Shown piece by piece: positions 8,378 to 16,652 of a DNA stretch of 64,000 nucleotides (its first letter is position 1; each line of letters opens with the position of its first letter). The stretch is from Gemmatimonadota bacterium (GTDB taxonomy: Bacteria > Gemmatimonadota > Gemmatimonadetes > Longimicrobiales > Gaopeijiaceae). The translations under genes and the position numbers were made by a program. Below the pieces are notes generated by a model, which was not told the DNA's origin, searched no databases, and saw only the letters and a program-made list of their open reading frames with translations. The stretch spans positions 1 through 64,000 of the forward strand of contig JADFMD010000002.1 in assembly GCA_022564055.1 (NCBI GenBank). Reading direction: 5' to 3'.

Positions 8378-8831
8378 TCGTTGCCCCCCGAGTGGCTGCG
8401 GTATACCCGCAGTTTTCCCTCGGGCGGATAGTGCTCCGAGTCACTGAGGATCGGAACCACGAAGATCGTGTTGGGCTCGGAAGGCGAGGGCTTCAGGTGC
8501 CAGGCCCGCTTGAACTCCCACGGATGTGGAGGGCCATCGTACCATTGGTGTGTTCCAGTGGCCCCATCGTATGAAAACTCGTTTCCCACGGCCTCCCACG
8601 ACTTTCCCCCGTCGTCGGAGCGCTGCATTACCTGGCCATGCCAGTCGGTCGACTGCGAGGCGTAGAGTCGATCAGGGTCCGCGGGGGACCCCCGAACGTG
8701 CAAAACCTCCCAGCCCCCGAAGTGCGGGCCTTCGATCTTCCAGTCTCGACGAGCCCCGTCAGAGGTGATGATGAAGGCACCTTTTTTGTCCCTACCAGGA
8801 CCCGAATTTTGGCCACGAACACCCCCCCCAT
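8308..8831 (-). pseudogene. Broken BNR/Asp-box repeat (sialidase/VPS10-like beta-propeller) gene: frameshift plus 3' deletion
   Basis: The ATG at 8831 starts M-G-G-V-F-V-A-K-I-R-V-L-V-G-T-K-K. Continuing needs a -1 shift at 8781-8787, after which the next frame reads G-A-F-I-I-T-S-D-G and then two Asp-box-like units (S-D-D-G-G-K-S-W and a later S-H-S-G-G-N-E-W). The shift falls exactly on A AAA AAG, a classic slippery heptamer. The propeller stops near residue 170 at a junction around 8342-8352, beyond which the DNA belongs to a MoaD-like gene read out of frame. Family members are much longer, so two independent lesions argue for a dead gene. A homopolymer sequencing error could account for the frameshift alone. 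Confidence 0.7.
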
Positions 8832-9014
8832 GCCGTTCTCTCTGGTACACCGGTCCCACCGGCGAACATAGGACCCCCCTGAAGGGGCGGGCAAACGTAG
8901 TCTCCTCTCGTTGCTAGACCAGCCGGGGCGGATTACTCTGCGGACCCCCGGCACCGTGCGCGCACGGTCGCTTTCGGCACGGCCTGAGGGGAATCCTGTT
9001 TCAGAGGAGTGAGC

Positions 9015-9554
9015 ATGCGTGTGAGAGCCTCGGTTTGGGTGACCGCCGTGTTGACGTTCTTTCCCGCGGTGACTTCGGCACAGCAGAAATTTGCCGCCGA
9101 TATCACCCGTGAAGACATCAACACCGTGCTCGAAAGCATGGGCCGATCGATCGACCGCCAGCTGAAGGTTGTCGACATCGGCATCGGCAACGTCGCGGTC
9201 GGGATCCTTCACAGAACCGGTGACAACGATACCGACGGAGCCCTCAGGGGGATCATTCATGCTCAGGTTTCGGAGGTGTACTACATCCTATCGGGTGGTG
9301 GCACTCTCCTCACGGGTGGCGAAATCATCAACCCGACCGAACCCTCTGCTGGAAGCGACCTCATAGGACCCACTTTCAGCGGAGAATCCAGGAACGGCCA
9401 AATTCGCGAAATCTCCTCGGGCGACGTGGTGGTGATCCCGGCCGGGGTGCTGCATGCCTGGACGCACATTCCCGATCAGGTCACCTATCTCAGCGTCCGA
9501 TCCGATCCGCACAACGTCCTTCCCGCCGGTTTCGTCAATGAGCTGATCCGCTGA
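9015..9554 (+). CDS. Exported cupin-domain protein
   Basis: 179 residues from an ATG at 9015 preceded by AGAGGAG. Residues 1-22 form a Sec signal peptide ending in Ser-Ala-Gln. The mature part has a cupin barrel: a His in I-I-H-A-Q near 86, E-V-Y-Y-I-L with Gly-Gly turns, and a second motif G-D-V-V-V-I-P-A-G-V-L-H-A-W near 140-153, whose Pro-Gly-x-x-His supplies a metal ligand. Exported cupins may be small metal-dependent enzymes or sugar/metabolite binders. The next gene, 90 bp downstream and on the same strand, encodes an exported aldolase-like protein, so the two may act together outside the cytoplasm. Confidence 0.8.
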   Translation: MRVRASVWVTAVLTFFPAVTSAQQKFAADITREDINTVLESMGRSIDRQLKVVDIGIGNVAVGILHRTGDNDTDGALRGIIHAQVSEVYYILSGGGTLLTGGEIINPTEPSAGSDLIGPTFSGESRNGQIREISSGDVVVIPAGVLHAWTHIPDQVTYLSVRSDPHNVLPAGFVNELIR

Positions 9555-9644
9555 CGGACGGCCTCCCTCATGTCGGACCGAGGGGAAGCCTTTGGTGCGA
9601 CTACTTCATCTTGTGTACCCGTAACGAAAAGGAGCCCGAAGGCC

Positions 9645-10781
9645 ATGAATAGGATGATTACCTCGGTGGGCGTCGCTTTGATGCTCGCCATGGGCGTCTC
9701 GATGGCGCAGGCGCAGGTTGGCGCGAATTTCGATCCGGCCGACTGGGTGTATGGGCCACGCGGCGTCGCTGAGGGCGAGGTCCCGATCTGGAACCCCGTG
9801 ATGCAGAAGATCAAGAACGGGGAACCGGTCATCGGGGGCACGATCCGCGCCACGGATCCCCGGACCTACTGCGCCATGGCCGGGGCCGGGTACGACTTCC
9901 TCTGGATCGAGATGCAGCACGAAGCCATGACCTGGGAACAGGTGTCTCGTATGTGGCTCGCCTGCCCGGGTCCGGCCGTGCCCGGCGTCCGCATCGCCCA
10001 CGAGAGCGAGGGAAACGTCCAGAAGCCGGTGGACATGGGGGCCCTGGTCATCGTGGTTCCGACCGTGGACTCGGTGGAGGAGGCCAAACGAGCGGTGGCA
10101 TGGACCTATTTTCCGCCGATGGGCCGCCGCAGCAACGGGGGAGGTCAGGCGTTCAGCAGCACAATGTGGGGTGATGTCCCCGGCGGCTACCGCGCCACTT
10201 GGAATGAGAACGTGGTGTTGATTCTCATGATCGAGACGTTGGAAGGCGTGCAGAATGCCCGGGAGATCGCCAAGATTCCGGGTGTGGACGGCCTCTTCGC
10301 CGCGTCCGGGGACTTGGGAAATTTCTCGGGATACCGCCAAGGCGATCCCGAATACGAGATGTTGATCACGGAAGTCGTGCAGGCGGCTCAAGCGGCTGGA
10401 AAGATCGCCTGCGGCCCGCTCCGCTGGATGGGGACTCGGCCCGACTTCATGTGCTTCCAGGCAGGGACGGAGGGGGCCAACATCCGCCGCGGTGCCCAGG
10501 CGGAGATCCAGGCCGCCAACCAACGTTTTTCGGATGCGCCCGCCCGCCCGAGGATTGCGGCTGTACTCGCCAACCTCACCGCTGACTGCGGCGAGATCGT
10601 CTATGAGGCCGACTGCCTCAGTGCGGTCCGAGAAGCGGCTAGCGCTTCAGGTGACCTGACGGCGCCGGAGCAGCAGGGCGTCCGAGCGAGGCTCATGGAG
10701 CTCATGGCCGCCCACCCGAGCCAAGCGGCGCGAATCCGTGAAGTGGCCGCGGGGGCGGGGCTTGCGATCGAAGGCCGGTAA
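9645..10781 (+). CDS. Exported HpcH/HpaI-type aldolase
   Basis: 378 residues from an ATG at 9645 with AAGGAG about 11 bases ahead. The N-terminus is a clear signal peptide (basic start, hydrophobic core, Ala-Gln-Ala-Gln). The catalytic layout of HpaI class II pyruvate aldolases is kept: His92 in Q-H-E, Arg116 in P-G-V-R, Glu197 in I-E-T-L-E-G-V, and Asp223 in S-G-D-L. The last 80 or so residues form an extra helical domain with two Cys. HpaI enzymes normally cleave 4-hydroxy-2-oxo acids in the cytoplasm, so a signal peptide on a complete active site is unusual. A strong hairpin terminator follows. Confidence 0.82.
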   Translation: MNRMITSVGVALMLAMGVSMAQAQVGANFDPADWVYGPRGVAEGEVPIWNPVMQKIKNGEPVIGGTIRATDPRTYCAMAGAGYDFLWIEMQHEAMTWEQVSRMWLACPGPAVPGVRIAHESEGNVQKPVDMGALVIVVPTVDSVEEAKRAVAWTYFPPMGRRSNGGGQAFSSTMWGDVPGGYRATWNENVVLILMIETLEGVQNAREIAKIPGVDGLFAASGDLGNFSGYRQGDPEYEMLITEVVQAAQAAGKIACGPLRWMGTRPDFMCFQAGTEGANIRRGAQAEIQAANQRFSDAPARPRIAAVLANLTADCGEIVYEADCLSAVREAASASGDLTAPEQQGVRARLMELMAAHPSQAARIREVAAGAGLAIEGR

Positions 10782-10803
10782 GAATCCAAGGCCGGAAAAA
10801 GAA

Positions 10804-10834
10804 GGGCACCCCCACATTTGTGTGTGGGGTGCCC
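10804..10834. terminator. Bidirectional hairpin between convergent genes
   Basis: A GC-rich inverted repeat (left arm GGGCACCCCCACA, right arm GTGTGGGGTGCCC, one base bulged) with a short T-rich loop lies between the aldolase stop at 10781 and the phosphatase stop at 10849. There is an A-rich tract on the left side and no long T run on the right. The position between convergent genes suggests termination in both directions, best for the minus strand. Confidence 0.65.
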
Positions 10835-10848
10835 TAGCTGGCCGGTCC

Positions 10849-11598
10849 CTAGCTGTCGTCCTCCACCGCCATGAAACACAGCGTCACGTTGTCCGGGGCG
10901 CCCCGATCACGGGCGATGGCCACGAGCTCGGCGGATTTTTCGTCTAGTCCGGTGATCGCCAGACCCTGGAGAATATCCCCCAGTTCATCATCGGTTATCA
11001 GCCCGGCCAAGCCATCGGTACAGAGCAGGAAGATGTCGCCGGGTAAGACCTCTCCCCGGAAGATGTCCACTTCTACCGTTTCCTCGGTGCCTACGGCCCG
11101 GTTGATGAGATGGCCGAGCGGGTGATCCACCAACGACGACGGGGAAATCGCCCCCGAGTCCAACAGCTCCTGGACCACAGTATGGTCCCGTGTGATCCGC
11201 CGGAGCTCTCCATCCCGGAACAAGTATCCACGACTGTCACCGACGTGGCCGATGATCCATTGCGCGGTGTCGCCATCGAGGGCAAGCGCGGTGACGGTGG
11301 TACCCATGCCTTGGCGTGCCGGGTCGGCGACGGAAGCCTCCCAGACCTTCAGGTTGGCCGAGGAGATCGCTTCGGCCATTCGGTCGCCCGGTTCACCGAC
11401 CGATCCCTCGTGCGAGGACAGATGCGCCTGGACGACCTCGGCGGCCAGCGAGGACGCGTACTCTCCTCCTGGCCGGCCGCCCATACCGTCCGCAACGATC
11501 ACGACACCTTCGGCGTCATCGAGAACGAGCGTGTCCTCGTTCTGAGCTCGCCTGAGTCCGGTATCGGAAACACCGGTGGCTTGCCATCGAAGGGTCAA
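10849..11598 (-). CDS. PP2C-type Ser/Thr protein phosphatase (Stp/PrpC family)
   Basis: 249 residues. The PP2C motifs appear in order: Q-N-E-D near 19-22, V-A-D-G-M-G-G at about 35-41, I-I-G-H-V-G-D-S-R in the middle, L-L-C-T-D-G-L in the C-terminal third, and G-A-P-D-N-V-T near the end. These carry the metal-binding aspartates. Such soluble phosphatases reverse Hanks-type Ser/Thr kinase phosphorylation, but no kinase gene is in the window. The gene is divergent from the sigma factor gene across a 323-bp spacer and convergent with the aldolase gene. Confidence 0.88.
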   Translation of the reverse strand: MTLRWQATGVSDTGLRRAQNEDTLVLDDAEGVVIVADGMGGRPGGEYASSLAAEVVQAHLSSHEGSVGEPGDRMAEAISSANLKVWEASVADPARQGMGTTVTALALDGDTAQWIIGHVGDSRGYLFRDGELRRITRDHTVVQELLDSGAISPSSLVDHPLGHLINRAVGTEETVEVDIFRGEVLPGDIFLLCTDGLAGLITDDELGDILQGLAITGLDEKSAELVAIARDRGAPDNVTLCFMAVEDDS

Positions 11599-11921
11599 AG
11601 GGACTCCCTGCTTGGAAGGGTCGGGGAGCCGAAACTAGGGTCGGGTGCCACCCGTACGCAAAAGTGGGAATAATTTGGCGCCCCGCTGACCGGCTCAGGC
11701 CGGGAACAGTGAACATACAGGGGGTTAAGATGAGGTCGTTGTCCACTGTGGCGTTGTTTTCGGACGCTTCGCCGTGTGCCCCCGCCGGAAGTAATGAGAA
11801 ACGTGTGGACAAGGCCGAGGTAAAGTGATAGCTTCCACGGCTGCAGATTTTACGCTACAAAAATCTGTGTCAAAACGTGTTTCCAATCTGAAAACTGAAG
11901 TGGTTGAGGAGATAAATTTCG
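11599..11921 (+). promoter_or_regulatory. Divergent promoter region of the PP2C and sigma-factor genes
   Basis: This 323-bp stretch has no credible coding region. On the plus strand a possible sigma-70-type promoter has TGGACA at 11806-11811, a 17-base spacer, and TAGCTT at 11829-11834. That leaves a leader of about 80 bases before the sigma-factor ATG. The last 60 bases are AT-rich compared with the surroundings and end with a GAGGAG ribosome-binding site around 11906. The promoter call is by eye only, and the -10 box is poor. Confidence 0.35.
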
Positions 11922-12872
11922 ATGCCTACGGTAACCACGCGTAAGAAGGCTACGGTCAAAACGCGTAGGAAGGCTACGGTCACAACGCCTAGAAAGCGTA
12001 AGGGTCGTCGTAGTAATCCCCTTTCCGGGTTCGACGCCAGCATCGAGGAGAAGACGGCTCTCGACCAGTACTTGAGAGATGTCAGCCGCCACGAGCTCAT
12101 TACTCCCGATAAGGAAAAGGAGCTCGGTGCTCTGGCCCAGAAGGGCGACCAGGGTGCCATCCAGGAGCTCGCCCGCGCCAATCTACGCTTCGTTATCAGT
12201 GTCGCGAAGAAGTACCAGAACCGGGGCGTTGCTCTTACGGACCTGATTCAGGAAGGGAATGTCGGGCTGGTCACCGCGGCTCGGAAGTTCGATCCTGAGC
12301 AGGGCGTGAAGTTCATCAGTTACGCGGTTTGGTGGATTCGCCAGGCGATTCTGGCCTCGCTCGCGAACCACGGACGGGCCGTGCGTGTTCCGCTCAATCG
12401 TGCTTCCGACTTGGCGCGCATCTTCCGGGAGAAGGAGCGCCTCAAGCAGGAGTTGAACCGGGAGCCCACGTCAGAAGAATTGAGTGGCGCCACGGATCTG
12501 ACGCCGGAGTTGATCGAGTCGTTGCAGACGCTCAACGCCGCAGAGATCCGGCTGGACGCGCCCATCGGCGACAGCGAGGACTCTCAGCTCGTGGAGCGCT
12601 TCATTTCCGAAGAAGCTGCAGAGCCCGAGCAGGACGTCGAGGCCAGGCTTCTGACTGAGACCGTGGGGGTCGCGCTGACGATGCTCGAAGCTCGCGATGC
12701 CAAGGTGTTGCGCCTGTATTTCGGGCTCGAGGGAGAGCGCGAACACACGTTGGAGGAGATCGGCAATTTGCTCGGCGTTACACGCGAGCGTATTCGCCAG
12801 CTCCGCGATCGGGCACTACGGCGGCTCCGTGAGGGTGGCAAGGGAGATGCTCTGGAGTCCTTTGCCGCGTGA
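11922..12872 (+). CDS. Primary-type sigma-70 factor (RpoD/SigA-like, short form)
   Basis: 316 residues. Region 1.2 starts near residue 45 (L-D-Q-Y-L-R-D-V). Regions 2.1-2.4 follow, with the N-L-R-F-V-I-S-V-A-K-K-Y and W-W-I-R-Q-A-I signatures, then region 3, and region 4.2 ends with T-L-E-E-I-G and R-E-R-I-R-Q-L. Region 1.1 is absent. In its place is a Lys/Arg/Thr-rich tail built from three 8-residue repeats. Regions 2.4 and 4.2 look intact, so it should recognise ordinary -10/-35 promoters. It could be the housekeeping factor or a group 2 (RpoS-like) one. A GAGGAG ribosome-binding site precedes the ATG and a strong terminator follows. Confidence 0.88.
   Translation: MPTVTTRKKATVKTRRKATVTTPRKRKGRRSNPLSGFDASIEEKTALDQYLRDVSRHELITPDKEKELGALAQKGDQGAIQELARANLRFVISVAKKYQNRGVALTDLIQEGNVGLVTAARKFDPEQGVKFISYAVWWIRQAILASLANHGRAVRVPLNRASDLARIFREKERLKQELNREPTSEELSGATDLTPELIESLQTLNAAEIRLDAPIGDSEDSQLVERFISEEAAEPEQDVEARLLTETVGVALTMLEARDAKVLRLYFGLEGEREHTLEEIGNLLGVTRERIRQLRDRALRRLREGGKGDALESFAA
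11925..11996 (+). repeat. Three 24-bp tandem repeats coding the sigma factor's basic tail
   Basis: Copies at 11925-11948, 11949-11972 and 11973-11996 share the core CTACGGT and an A/G-rich end. They translate as P-T-V-T-T-R-K-K, A-T-V-K-T-R-R-K and A-T-V-T-T-P-R-K. The frame is kept, so copy number can change without breaking the gene. Confidence 0.85.
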
Positions 12873-12887
12873 CCTTCCGCGAGGGAT

Positions 12888-12940
12888 GCCCCGCTCCCCG
12901 TGAGGCCGACGGCCTGTTCGGGGAGCGGGGCTTTTTTTTT
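12888..12940 (+). terminator. Rho-independent terminator of the sigma-factor gene
   Basis: A 13-bp perfect GC-rich stem (arm GCCCCGCTCCCCG at 12888-12900, complement at 12919-12931) is followed at once by a run of nine T. It lies 16 bases after the sigma-factor stop and 27 bases before the RsgA start, so it separates the two genes. Confidence 0.93.
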
Positions 12941-12966
12941 ATTGGTGTGCCGAGGAGTAGAGCCCC

Positions 12967-13866
12967 GTGAAGGGGATGGTTCGCCGCGTCGGCGGCGGTA
13001 TCTACACGGTGGCGCTGGAGTCGGGCGAGATCGTCGAAGCTTCTCTGAGGGGTCGGCTCAAGCTCGAGGAAAGAACCGGGGACCAGGTGGTTATTGGTGA
13101 TCGAGTTCGGGTCGAGTTGATCGACGACGAGGCTCACGTCATCGAGGAGGTGTTTCCGAGGCAGACCTCGATCACCCGCAGCCGCTTCGGGGGCCGGACC
13201 ATCAAGGTTCTCGTGGCCAACGCCGACCGCCTGCTCGTGGTGGTGGCTGCCGCTCGGCCGAAACCCCGCCGGGATCTCATCGACCGCCTTCTCGTCGTGG
13301 GCGAATCAGGTGGCGTCACTCCGGTGATCATCATCAACAAGATGGATTTTGATGGTGCCGCCGACGTGGCGGACGGACTTGAAGAGGTTTACCTGCCTCT
13401 CGGATACGAGGTATTGCGGATCAGCGCACTCTTGAGCCAAGGTATGGATCGGCTGGCCGAGCAGCTCTGTGAAGGGATCGCCGCCCTCGCAGGTCCGTCG
13501 GGCGTGGGAAAGTCGAGTCTCGTGAACGCGCTCGAGCCGGAGCACGCGCTCCGGACCGGTGAGCTCAGCCGGAAGCACGGTACGGGCCGACACACCACCG
13601 TAAGCTCGAGCCTCATCCAGCTACGTTGCGGGGGATTGGTGGCGGATACACCGGGGTTCAGCGACGTGGGAGTCTGGGGCGTACCCAGGGAGGAGCTCGA
13701 TGGTTGTTTTCCCGAACTCCGGGCTCTGAAGGCCTCGTGCCGTTTCAGGGAGTGCAGCCATCTTCACGAGCCTGACTGCGCCGTGCGCCAAGCGCTGGAA
13801 GAGGGTGCGATCGACCCGGGCCGATTCGAGAGCTATCGAATTCTCTATGAAGAGTCAGAGGCTTGA
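12967..13866 (+). CDS. rsgA: Ribosome small-subunit GTPase A
   Basis: 299 residues with the circularly permuted GTPase order of RsgA/YjeQ: an N-terminal OB-fold, then G4 N-K-M-D at 124-127, the P-loop G-P-S-G-V-G-K-S at 176-183, and G3 D-T-P-G at 227-230. The C-terminal zinc site is Cys258, Cys263, His265/267 and Cys271. RsgA helps finish 30S subunit maturation in the cytoplasm. The start is taken as GTG at 12967 with GAGGAG 9 bases ahead; an ATG at 12976 is possible. The gene ends directly against the convergent ABC transporter ATPase gene. Confidence 0.93.
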   Translation: MKGMVRRVGGGIYTVALESGEIVEASLRGRLKLEERTGDQVVIGDRVRVELIDDEAHVIEEVFPRQTSITRSRFGGRTIKVLVANADRLLVVVAAARPKPRRDLIDRLLVVGESGGVTPVIIINKMDFDGAADVADGLEEVYLPLGYEVLRISALLSQGMDRLAEQLCEGIAALAGPSGVGKSSLVNALEPEHALRTGELSRKHGTGRHTTVSSSLIQLRCGGLVADTPGFSDVGVWGVPREELDGCFPELRALKASCRFRECSHLHEPDCAVRQALEEGAIDPGRFESYRILYEESEA

Positions 13867-14727
13867 TCATGAGGAGTCAGCGGCTCGCTCCGGAGCCGGC
13901 TGCAAAGCAGTGGACAGCGGCGTCATCCGGGGTACGCCGGTGGCCGGGTCGTCGCTGACTGAGATGGGCCACCCGTAAACATGCTGAAGCGTTTCTTCCT
14001 GTAGCACGTCTCGAGGTCGGCCCTCGGCGGCGACTTTTCCGCGATCCAGCAGGAGCATTCGGTCCGCAAATCGTGCGGCGAGGTCGAGATGGTGGGTGAT
14101 CAGGAAAATGGTCATTCCACGGTCGGCCGACGCTCGCAGTAGCTCCAGAATTTCCATCTCGTGGCGGACGTCGAGGCTTGCCGTGGGTTCGTCCAACATC
14201 AGCACGTTCGGCTCCTGCGCGAGTGCCCGGGCCACCCTCGTTCGTTGGATTTCACCACCGGACAGGGTGGACAGGAATCGCTGCTCCAGGCTTTCCAGAT
14301 CACACAATCGCATGGCCTCCGAAATGGCCTCCCGGTCGGCGAGCGTCTCGGATTGGAGTGCGCCCAGATAGGGGTAGCGCCCCATCGCCACGAGATCCCT
14401 CACGGTAATGGGAAAGGCCATCGACTCCGACTGGGTCACGACACCGGCTTCCCGCGCCAGCGCTCGTCGGTCCCAATCCGAGACCAGCCGACCGAACACG
14501 TGGGCCCGACCCCCAGCGTGCGGCACCATGCCGAGGAGCGCCCGAAGCAACGTCGACTTTCCGGAGCCATTCGGGCCCAAAACGGCGTAGAATGTGCCCC
14601 GCGGCACGACCAGGGTTACCGAATCGAGTGCCGGCTCGGGCGCATGCGGGTATTGGACCGTCAGCTCGGTCGCCTCGAGGGCTGCGGATCGGGTCGGATC
14701 GGCCGGGTTTGTGGATTCGGTCGGCAT
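13867..14727 (-). CDS. ABC transporter ATPase, BtuD/FecE type
   Basis: 286 residues with a Walker A motif G-P-N-G-S-G-K-S at 51-58, the signature L-S-G-G-E-I-Q-R near 154, Walker B V-L-M-L-D-E-P-T, and a switch His in L-I-T-H-H. This is the FeS/cobalamin/haem-type importer subfamily. Its ATG directly follows the permease stop with no gap. With the two genes upstream it forms a complete importer for a corrinoid, siderophore or haem. The partners look most like BtuF/BtuC, but the ligand is not proved. Confidence 0.88.
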   Translation of the reverse strand: MPTESTNPADPTRSAALEATELTVQYPHAPEPALDSVTLVVPRGTFYAVLGPNGSGKSTLLRALLGMVPHAGGRAHVFGRLVSDWDRRALAREAGVVTQSESMAFPITVRDLVAMGRYPYLGALQSETLADREAISEAMRLCDLESLEQRFLSTLSGGEIQRTRVARALAQEPNVLMLDEPTASLDVRHEMEILELLRASADRGMTIFLITHHLDLAARFADRMLLLDRGKVAAEGRPRDVLQEETLQHVYGWPISVSDDPATGVPRMTPLSTALQPAPERAADSS

Positions 14728-15741
14728 CTAGGATTCGATCCCTGCGCCGTGTCGCGCCCCCATACTACGTCGCAGAAGAAGCAAGAAGAGCGGGACCCCC
14801 ACGAACGCGGTAATGACGCCGATCGGCACCTCGGCGGGGGACATGACGGTACGGGCTACGACATCTGCCAGGGTGAGAAACACGGCTCCCGCGAGGAATG
14901 ACAGCGGAAGGAGGACCCGGTAGTCCGATCCGACCAGAAGCCGAACGCCATGGGGCACGATCAGCCCCACGAAGCCGATGACCCCCGTGGCCGCCACTCC
15001 GGCGGCCGTCAGGAGCGACGCGAGCACGTAGGCGACACGTTTGACGCGCTCCACGTTGGCTCCGAGATAACCCGCGGTCTCCTCGCCGATCGCCAACAGG
15101 TTGAGCGGGCGAGCCAGACCCACGAGCGCGATCGCGGCCGGGAGAGTGTACAGGGTGACCATCACCACCGTGGTCCAGTCGGAGCCCGCGAGGCTACCCA
15201 TCATCCAAAGGACCGCGCTACGCACCGTTCGGGCATCCGAGATCGAGAGTACGAAGGAGATGCAGGCCGCAAAAAATGCCCCAACCACCACGCCGGCCAG
15301 GAGCAGGACGCGCACGTCCACTCGGTTGTCGGCCGTGGCCGCGACCCTCAGCACGAGAACGATCGCGAGCAGAGCTCCCGCGAAGGCGGCTGCGGGAAGC
15401 GCCCAGGAAAGTGAAGCGGTCAGGCCCATCGCAATTGCGAGAACCGCCCCCGTGGCGGCGCCTCCCGAGATTCCGAGGATGTAGGGCTCGGCGAGCGGAT
15501 TACGAAGCAGAGCCTGGAAAACGGCACCCGCAAGCGAGAGTCCGCCGCCGACCAGGATGGCCATCGCGGCTCGGGGGGCGCGGAGATCCACGATGATGCG
15601 CTGGATATTGAGGTCTCCCTCGCCACGCAAAGCGGCGAACACCTCGCCGGTGGTGAGCCCCACGGAGCCGAGCCGGATGCTCAGCAGGAAGACCAGGATC
15701 ACGGCGAGCCCCAACAGAGCAGCCCAGGAGAGGGGTTTCAT
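14728..15741 (-). CDS. FecCD/BtuC-family ABC permease
   Basis: 337 residues, about ten membrane segments. The family signature L-R-N-P-L-A-E-P-Y-I-L-G near residues 79-90 and a Gly-rich loop after it are clear, as is the cytoplasmic G-x-x-V-P-H segment near 273 that contacts the ATPase. It overlaps the substrate-binding protein gene by 4 bp (ATGA) and abuts the ATPase gene, so the three are coupled. It forms the homodimeric channel of the importer. Confidence 0.88.
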   Translation of the reverse strand: MKPLSWAALLGLAVILVFLLSIRLGSVGLTTGEVFAALRGEGDLNIQRIIVDLRAPRAAMAILVGGGLSLAGAVFQALLRNPLAEPYILGISGGAATGAVLAIAMGLTASLSWALPAAAFAGALLAIVLVLRVAATADNRVDVRVLLLAGVVVGAFFAACISFVLSISDARTVRSAVLWMMGSLAGSDWTTVVMVTLYTLPAAIALVGLARPLNLLAIGEETAGYLGANVERVKRVAYVLASLLTAAGVAATGVIGFVGLIVPHGVRLLVGSDYRVLLPLSFLAGAVFLTLADVVARTVMSPAEVPIGVITAFVGVPLFLLLLRRSMGARHGAGIES

Positions 15742-16631
15742 CGGGGACTCGGGTCAAAGGCTCCAGGGTGAATCAGGCGCGCGATGTCGCGCGCCGCCTC
15801 TCCGAGCCCGGGTCCCGGAATCTCCACTGAGGCCGGAAGAGTGGCGCTCGCCACGTGCGCGAGGGGCGAAGGAGGCGTCAGTCCATCAGAGAGGAGGATC
15901 AGGTCCAAATCCCGATCGAGTAACGCCTCCATACTCACCGGAGCGTACAAGGTGCCAAGGTCATCGAATACGTTGGTTCCGCCGGCGATGCCAATGAGCT
16001 CATCGATGTACGTACCCGGGCCGGCCACCCAGGGGGGATCGCCACCCAGGAGGTAAACAACGCGGGGCTCGGGCAGGCCGTCAACGCGGCGAGCCACGTC
16101 ATCGAGGGCGTCTCGGATCTCGCGTAGCATCGAGTCGGCCGCGTCTGACGCATCCGTAATCCTTCCCAGGTCACGGATGATGGTCAGAACGTCCTCTATG
16201 CCGTCGGGCTGGACGGCGAAGTGGGGAATCCCCAAATCCGTCATGCGCTCAGCCGAAGCCAGGTCGGAATCACCGGCGAAGCGAATGACGAGATCGAGAT
16301 CGAGAGAGACCAGGATCTCCAGATTGGGCTGGAGGCCGCCGCCCACCGACGGCAGACCGATGAGCTCGGGCATCCGATCGAATTCGGTTCGGCCGACCAG
16401 GCGGTCGCCCCGGGCCATCCCCAAGAGCGCCTCCGTGGCCGACGGGACGAGAGAAACGATCCTTTGGGGCGCTGAATCGAACGTGTGCTGCGCACCGGCG
16501 GCGTCGACCACGCGGAAGGGGTAACCGCTCGAGGGCTCGGGTTGCTCCGGCCTGGCAGGAAGCTGTTGGCCCGGGAATACGTCGCAGCCGAGCAGCGTCG
16601 CTAGAAGGAAACAGTTGAACGACCAACGCAT
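15738..16631 (-). CDS. BtuF-like periplasmic substrate-binding lipoprotein
   Basis: 297 residues. The N-terminus has a hydrophobic core ending Leu-Leu-Gly-Cys, a plausible lipobox, so it is probably lipid-anchored. The mature protein shows the helical-backbone metal-receptor fold: R-I-V-S-L-V-P-S-A-T-E near 57-67, the V-G-R-T-E-F-D step, and the linker after S-V-G-G. Proteins with this start of the mature domain bind vitamin B12 or related corrinoids in many genomes, but iron chelates are possible. No cobalamin riboswitch was recognised ahead of the operon. Confidence 0.82.
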   Translation of the reverse strand: MRWSFNCFLLATLLGCDVFPGQQLPARPEQPEPSSGYPFRVVDAAGAQHTFDSAPQRIVSLVPSATEALLGMARGDRLVGRTEFDRMPELIGLPSVGGGLQPNLEILVSLDLDLVIRFAGDSDLASAERMTDLGIPHFAVQPDGIEDVLTIIRDLGRITDASDAADSMLREIRDALDDVARRVDGLPEPRVVYLLGGDPPWVAGPGTYIDELIGIAGGTNVFDDLGTLYAPVSMEALLDRDLDLILLSDGLTPPSPLAHVASATLPASVEIPGPGLGEAARDIARLIHPGAFDPSPR

Positions 16632-16652
16632 GCCTGGCTTACCTAGACCGTG

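Noticed and set aside
8832-9260. Minus-strand open frame opposite the cupin gene, continuous with the broken BNR gene start
   Set aside because: It is antisense to the cupin, which has a signal peptide, cupin motifs and a strong ribosome-binding site; only the part from the ATG at 8831 is meaningful.
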